Shown here: positions 59,469 through 64,000 of the stretch, piece by piece
Numbering within the stretch: position 1 is the first letter of the stretch
How the letters are laid out: each line of letters opens with the position of its first letter
Source of the DNA: Talaromyces rugulosus
Taxonomy: Eukaryota > Ascomycota > Eurotiomycetes > Eurotiales > Trichocomaceae
Assembly: GCF_013368755.1 (NCBI RefSeq)
Contig: NC_049564.1
Location: 2,860,001-2,924,000 of the forward strand
Reading direction: 5' to 3'
Length of the DNA: 64,000 nucleotides
The notes under the pieces: generated by a model
Seen by the model: the letters and a program-made list of their open reading frames with translations, nothing else
Told to the model about the DNA's origin: nothing
Database searches by the model: none
Translations under genes and position numbers: made by a program

Positions 59469-61115
59469 ATGGGCGTTGGCGAATACATTCATGCAAGAGA
59501 GGGTGATCACCATCAACCTTTCCAGCGAAGCAACACGGAACAGCTGTTCAAGCTTCAACAACAGCAACAGCAACAGCAACAACAAGACAGACAAGCTAAA
59601 GAAAGATCTGGCAGTGGTATTCAATATTCAAGATTTACGAGACCTTTCTCATGGCAACATGAGACCTATACGCAACAGCTGCAGCAACAACAACAGCAGG
59701 AAGAAGAAGAAGAAGCTGCAAATTACAAGAGCGTCTTTGATACAGATGTCGAGGGTGTCGATGACTCGACAATAACGGTGACCAGCGTTGCTGCTGGCAA
59801 CGATCATGGCTTTGAGATTTTCGGCAACCGCCACGTTAACTCTATCAATTGGAATGATAGTGTGCCCTCCGAGTCCGACCAGCCTGTCGAAGACCAGGTT
59901 GAAATAGACGAAGAATTTGGCAAACATTCTCCCGTCTCCTTAATAGGAGGCGACGAGGCCAATGCGAAAAAGAAAGTGACTGATACATTGGACTGGGTCC
60001 AATATCAAGTTTCTCAACAGTCCACGACAGGAAACGATACCCCGGCCTCGAAGAGAAAATCTCTAATAGGTCAACGAACAGACCAGTCCAGGATACCCAT
60101 GGCATCTTCTCGAATGGCGCTGAACCGCAGCGACAGTGACCCGGTACCCCGTTTTTCTTCTGCCACTGACGAAGAAACCAAGATGGCTCAGATGGCCGCA
60201 ACTCATCGTCGCAATAATTTGTCACGCAGTTTGGCGACGACGCCGAATAATCGGTTCAATTTCAAGACTGAGCGGCCATACGAGCGCCTCATTCAACAAA
60301 CGCAGCAGGAGCAGGAGCAGTCTCCTACCCGTCGGGCTAGTGGTCCACGGCCACAGCCTCCTGAGCGGCAAAGCTCGTCAAAGCCGACGGGTCTTTTTAA
60401 GAGAGATCAAGCGAAGAACAGAGAGCGGGGGGAGTCATCATTCAACTACTATGACAGCTTCCTCGACAATAATCGAATCAGGAGTACTCTAGACGCAACT
60501 GATGACGAAGGATTCGAAGACGACACACTCAGTAGTATCAACATACCATCGCCACCACCGATAAAGAAGACACATCAAAAACTACCGGCAACAACAACAC
60601 CAGCAGTAGCTCTCTCACTCTCAGATTTCGACCACGATCACGATCACGACCAAAAGTTTGAATCCGACTATCCCGACGAGATCCTTCAACAAATGCAGTA
60701 CTCTCAGCTGGAAAAGGAGTCCTTTGACCACACGCCAACGCCGCCAGCAATCACAACCCCTAAAGAGCCAACTACCTCACAAAAGACCCCCTCAGATGAT
60801 GCCAAAACCGCCAGCGAAAAGTTATCCTTTGTATTAAACTCCCTCCCCATTGAGGAAGACCGTCATCGATATCTATCGTCCATGACACTGCCCGAATGGG
60901 AGGAATTCGGCGACGAGCTAATCGGCCGACTTGGCGACATGATGAGCAAGATCAAAGACGCGCGCCATGCTCGTCGAAAGACGACTGCCGTATTCGAGGC
61001 GGAAATCAAGCGGAGACATGAGGATGTTCAGAAGAGAGATCGAGAGCTTGATAGGAAACTTGGCGATATGAAACAGGGTGGGATGGGTGTGTTGAAGGGG
61101 CTGAAACCGAAATGA
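59469..61115 (+). CDS. Ecm11-domain protein
   Basis: Single exon from ATG 59469, 548 residues. Two polyglutamine runs (about residues 30-42 and 72-80), then a long disordered Ser/Asp-rich region. The last 110 residues form the Ecm11 domain: LPEWEEFGDELIGRLGDMM, SKIKDARHARRKTTAVFEAEI, KRRHEDVQKRDRELDRKL and DMKQGGMGVLKGLKPK. In budding yeast Ecm11 is a SUMOylated central-element protein of the meiotic synaptonemal complex; role in this fungus is inferred only from the domain. The upstream in-frame alternative (from 59418) lacks an ATG. CAG-rich repeats make the N-terminal length likely polymorphic between strains. Confidence 0.72.
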   Translation: MGVGEYIHAREGDHHQPFQRSNTEQLFKLQQQQQQQQQQDRQAKERSGSGIQYSRFTRPFSWQHETYTQQLQQQQQQEEEEEAANYKSVFDTDVEGVDDSTITVTSVAAGNDHGFEIFGNRHVNSINWNDSVPSESDQPVEDQVEIDEEFGKHSPVSLIGGDEANAKKKVTDTLDWVQYQVSQQSTTGNDTPASKRKSLIGQRTDQSRIPMASSRMALNRSDSDPVPRFSSATDEETKMAQMAATHRRNNLSRSLATTPNNRFNFKTERPYERLIQQTQQEQEQSPTRRASGPRPQPPERQSSSKPTGLFKRDQAKNRERGESSFNYYDSFLDNNRIRSTLDATDDEGFEDDTLSSINIPSPPPIKKTHQKLPATTTPAVALSLSDFDHDHDHDQKFESDYPDEILQQMQYSQLEKESFDHTPTPPAITTPKEPTTSQKTPSDDAKTASEKLSFVLNSLPIEEDRHRYLSSMTLPEWEEFGDELIGRLGDMMSKIKDARHARRKTTAVFEAEIKRRHEDVQKRDRELDRKLGDMKQGGMGVLKGLKPK

Positions 61116-61514
61116 TAAAAATTGCATTTCAAAATTTGATTGTACCAGTTGACATACAGGCATGGCCGGTTGCATCAGATCAGCGTGTTTTTTTCATTCT
61201 TTTTTCCCCCGTTGTTTTCACGTTGCATTGTCGGTGGAAATTGTTTGCATTTTGAGGACCCGGCGTCATGATTATGGATATGCTACAATGCTATCTTTTG
61301 ACAGAATTTGTAATTGAAGTGTTATAACTATATAAGACTTATGCAATAATTGCTAATCTACATGATTCAATCTAAAACGACAAATAATTGTGTTAAAAAC
61401 AAGGCTCAATACTTGAGTATAATATTGGCCATCCTCCGCCCGGTATAAACGCCGGAAAAATGCTCCATATAACGGCCCGAAAAAAAAAAAAAAACTGTGT
61501 ATAAATCAGTTAAG
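61116..61514. other. Convergent intergenic (ecm11-like / VPS9)
   Basis: 399 bp of shared 3' region. No gene seen. Confidence 0.6.
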
Positions 61515-63696
61515 TTATTGGTTTGATTGGAATAATGCTGCGGCAAGTCTTTTGTAATCCTGGAGCAACGCGGCAACTTCACCAACACGCAGATCTTGAG
61601 CATCTTGAACTTCTAGGAACCTTCTAATAGGTGGGTCTAGTCTTGTCGAAGAAGGCTCGAATTCTGATGCACTTGCATCAGTAGACAGAGCCTTCATACG
61701 GTCTGGCAGGGAAGATGAACTGCCACCACCGATAGGCGTCTCGGGTGTGTTTCGACCCAACCCCCTAATCATGCCTGGAATGTGATTGAGTGGATTAAAG
61801 GTATTGCCAAAGTGCTTCATTGATTCCAATGGTGTGGTAGGGCCAGAGTTGAAAATCGAACTACCACCACTTGGGCTAGGAGTAATCTGATCTCGTGTAT
61901 TCAGCCGAGCTGTCGTTCCAGGTCTTTTGCTCTCGCTGCTGCGGACACTGTCTGCGCTCCTGTCTCTTGGAGTCTTATTGCGTAGGTCTTCTGGCTTCAA
62001 GGTTGATGATGGCCGTCTGCCTTCTCTCGTGGTGGAATCTTCAATGGAAATCTCACTTGCTACTTCACTGTCGTTTATCACAGGAGGGCTAGTCACAAGG
62101 CGTCTAGCTTCGTCCAATGTTTTGGGCACGAGTGGTTGTTCGTTTGCATCACGGTTAGATTGCATCTCCTTCATCCGCCCAACTACAAAGTTGAAGCTAT
62201 TATCCAGTGCATTGCTGAGATTCTTCAGGCCCTGGTCAGCAGTATTACGGACTGCATCATTTGCAGCCCCCAATACCTTGGAAGGCGGTTGGAATAGGTT
62301 ACTGAGACGTCGCTGTTGGACTGTGGGGGCACCAAGTTGAGATCTCGATAGCGTTGAAGATGCCGTCTCTTTGCTAGACTTGGCGAATTCTGCTGTCGCT
62401 GTGTCTGAAGGCTCATTGGAGAGACTAGATTCAACTTCTGTGCCTGAAGTCATTGCAGCATTCAGAAGCCGTGGTTGACCGTCAGCAGGAAGATCTCCGC
62501 TCAGACTTGTGAGATCCACGGCCTCTAGGAACGCAATTGCAGCCTCTAGATTGGTTAAACAGTAAGCGGACTCCCCGTCCATCTTGCTCGCGGATCTGAA
62601 ACGCTGGATGAAAAGAAGATTACTGATCACATTGATTCCTTCTGGTGGAGAGGTGATTAACGTGTAGATTAGTGTGGGCAAGATCTCATCGGCTGAGGAT
62701 GATGACCCGAGCAGGGTCGTAAGTGTATCGACAATTGCTTTGTGTGCGGATTTCAAGCACTGAAGCTTTCCCAGAGGATACCTTGCTTCGTTCATTTTAC
62801 TCAACCATTCTCGAGCCGGTGCAAGCCGTGAACTTGCCTCAATCTCTTTCCCTTCATCGATCTCGGGAAGCTCGATTCCCAGATCTTTCAGTCCGATGCC
62901 AAGAAGAGACAACGCCGCTGTCTTGGAACGTAATTTCTCATCCCGTACTTCATCGAGAGTACTTTTATGACGCCAGATCTTGTCATGGATACGCTCGCAA
63001 GCCCGCCTTTCCACGGTCTCCTCCAGGGCAAGGCGCTTGTACGGCAGTTGTTTTCGCGCTTTTCGCCTCTCCGTGATTTCGGACGCAGTAAGCATTTGTG
63101 TCGTGGGGGTTTTACCCCCATCTTTCTGGGAAGCATTGGCTGAAGAGCCATCGCGGTTGATGCGCGATGCAAGAGCTGAGATGTGGGTGGCGATGTGGGA
63201 GTCTGCTCGAAGGTAGAACTCTTGAAACAGAGTAGCGATTTTCTCAATCGATGGAGGTACTGAATGAACCCGGGCACTTAACGACTGGACAAACCTACAC
63301 GTCATCGATATATCAGCAATGATTCTGTTATAAGGGGTGGAGAGTTGTGGAATACCTGTCTGTCATGCTGGCTAATTCTATTGGAAGCTCATGCTGGCCA
63401 TCCTCGCCCGGGAGGGTTTCAACCGACTGCTCGCCATGTCCAGCGCCGTCAACCGAGTCTACGGAGTCACGCTTTTCAAAAATATCATGTCCGTGGTCTG
63501 TACCATCAACTGCTGGCTGCAAGGCGGTCGTACCGTCGCCATTCCCAGCTCCTGCGGTGCTCAGTTCTTGCATGGTCTTTGCTCTATTCCGCGGGGAGGC
63601 GTCGGCGGCGCTTGATTCCATCCGAGTGAAAGAGCGCGTGGGATGAAGCGCTCTCGGAGACCTCGAGCTGTTCTCGGGCGATTCTGTGGAAGCCAT
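61515..63696 (-). CDS. VPS9-domain Rab5-type GEF
   Basis: Exons 63696-63356 and 63294-61515, with a 61-nt intron, give 706 residues. An N-terminal disordered region (about 110 residues) precedes a helical-bundle segment and the VPS9 domain near residues 310-375: SADEILPTLIYTLITSPP, VISNLLFIQRFRSASKM and YCLTNLEAAIAFLEAVDLTSL (the SxDExLP and YYLTNLxxAIxFI-type signatures). VPS9 proteins activate Rab5/Vps21 GTPases in endosomal traffic. A Ser/Pro-rich linker follows, ending in a short helix EVAALLQDYKRLAAALFQ. The ubiquitin-binding CUE domain expected in Vps9 itself is not seen, so the gene is closer to Muk1-like or another VPS9 family member. Confidence 0.82.
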
Positions 63697-64000
63697 TATT
63701 TATCTGCAGCTGGTCAAGCTTGCCAGCAAGCAACACAGCTTGTAGAGTTGATCTGCTGATAACAGATAATACAACAGCACGCTGCACAGCTAATAGACCC
63801 GCCGGGCTTTAGCGGCCGCAGCAGGCAGCACCACTAGTAACAGTAACGCTGGGCCAGAGGGGGATAACGTGTCTCAACCATGCGGATGGGGTGCACCATG
63901 CCTAGCATCCAATGGTGTAAATCAGTGAGGGATCCATCGATAGCTTCCGAGGCAAGGTGGTGAGCAGGCTGAGCCTATCAACGAAGTCGCAATCGCTGCC
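63697..64000. other. Upstream region of VPS9 gene
   Basis: Promoter-side DNA to the window edge. No gene seen. Confidence 0.5.

Overview
The window is nuclear DNA of a filamentous ascomycete, most likely a eurotiomycete (Aspergillus/Penicillium group). Genes are split by many short introns (about 45-90 nt, GT...AG with CTAAC/CTGAC-like branch sites). Proteins such as YpkA, a Con7-type C2H2 factor and a Zn2Cys6 regulator are typical of this group. No bacterial, viral or organellar sequence was seen. The species cannot be named from the sequence alone.

Layout, left to right: the 3' part of the AGC kinase gene ypkA (+); a decayed serine-hydrolase (beta-lactamase-like) pseudogene (-); a 3.5-kb gene-poor stretch with four CACGTG sites leading into an MFS phosphate transporter (+); an RCC1-repeat protein (+) converging on the checkpoint clamp gene rad9 (-); an F-box/LRR protein (+); DNA polymerase alpha pol1 (+); the bifunctional thiamine gene thi20 (+); a run of four minus-strand genes (Ran-binding Yrb2-like, Yip1-family membrane protein, mitochondrial PPR protein, Con7-like C2H2 factor); about 6 kb without recognisable genes but with a diverged tandem repeat; a divergent pair, dbp2 (-) and hrq1 (+); a short kinase-like N-lobe gene (-); a Zn2Cys6 regulator (-); 3.8 kb without genes; ade8 GAR transformylase (-); a large RING-H2 protein (-); an Rrn11-like Pol I factor (+); an Ecm11-domain protein (+); and a VPS9-domain protein (-).

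The content is mostly conserved housekeeping: replication, checkpoint and repair (pol1, rad9, hrq1, ecm11-like), RNA and ribosome biogenesis (dbp2, rrn11-like), trafficking (yip, vps9, yrb2-like) and metabolism (thi20, ade8, phosphate transport). I found no biosynthetic cluster, transposon ORF, CRISPR array or convincing tRNA. I did not find a clearly new multi-gene system. The most interesting items are regulatory or structural: a 485-nt intron in dbp2 at a position linked to autoregulation in yeast, a roughly 120-bp tandem repeat in the gene desert, a strong-context overlapping uORF in hrq1, a 28-nt exon inside a Zn2Cys6 cluster, a CACGTG cluster before the phosphate transporter, and a recurring ACGGAGTACTCCGT palindrome. 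Exon boundaries were deduced by hand from frame continuity and splice consensus.
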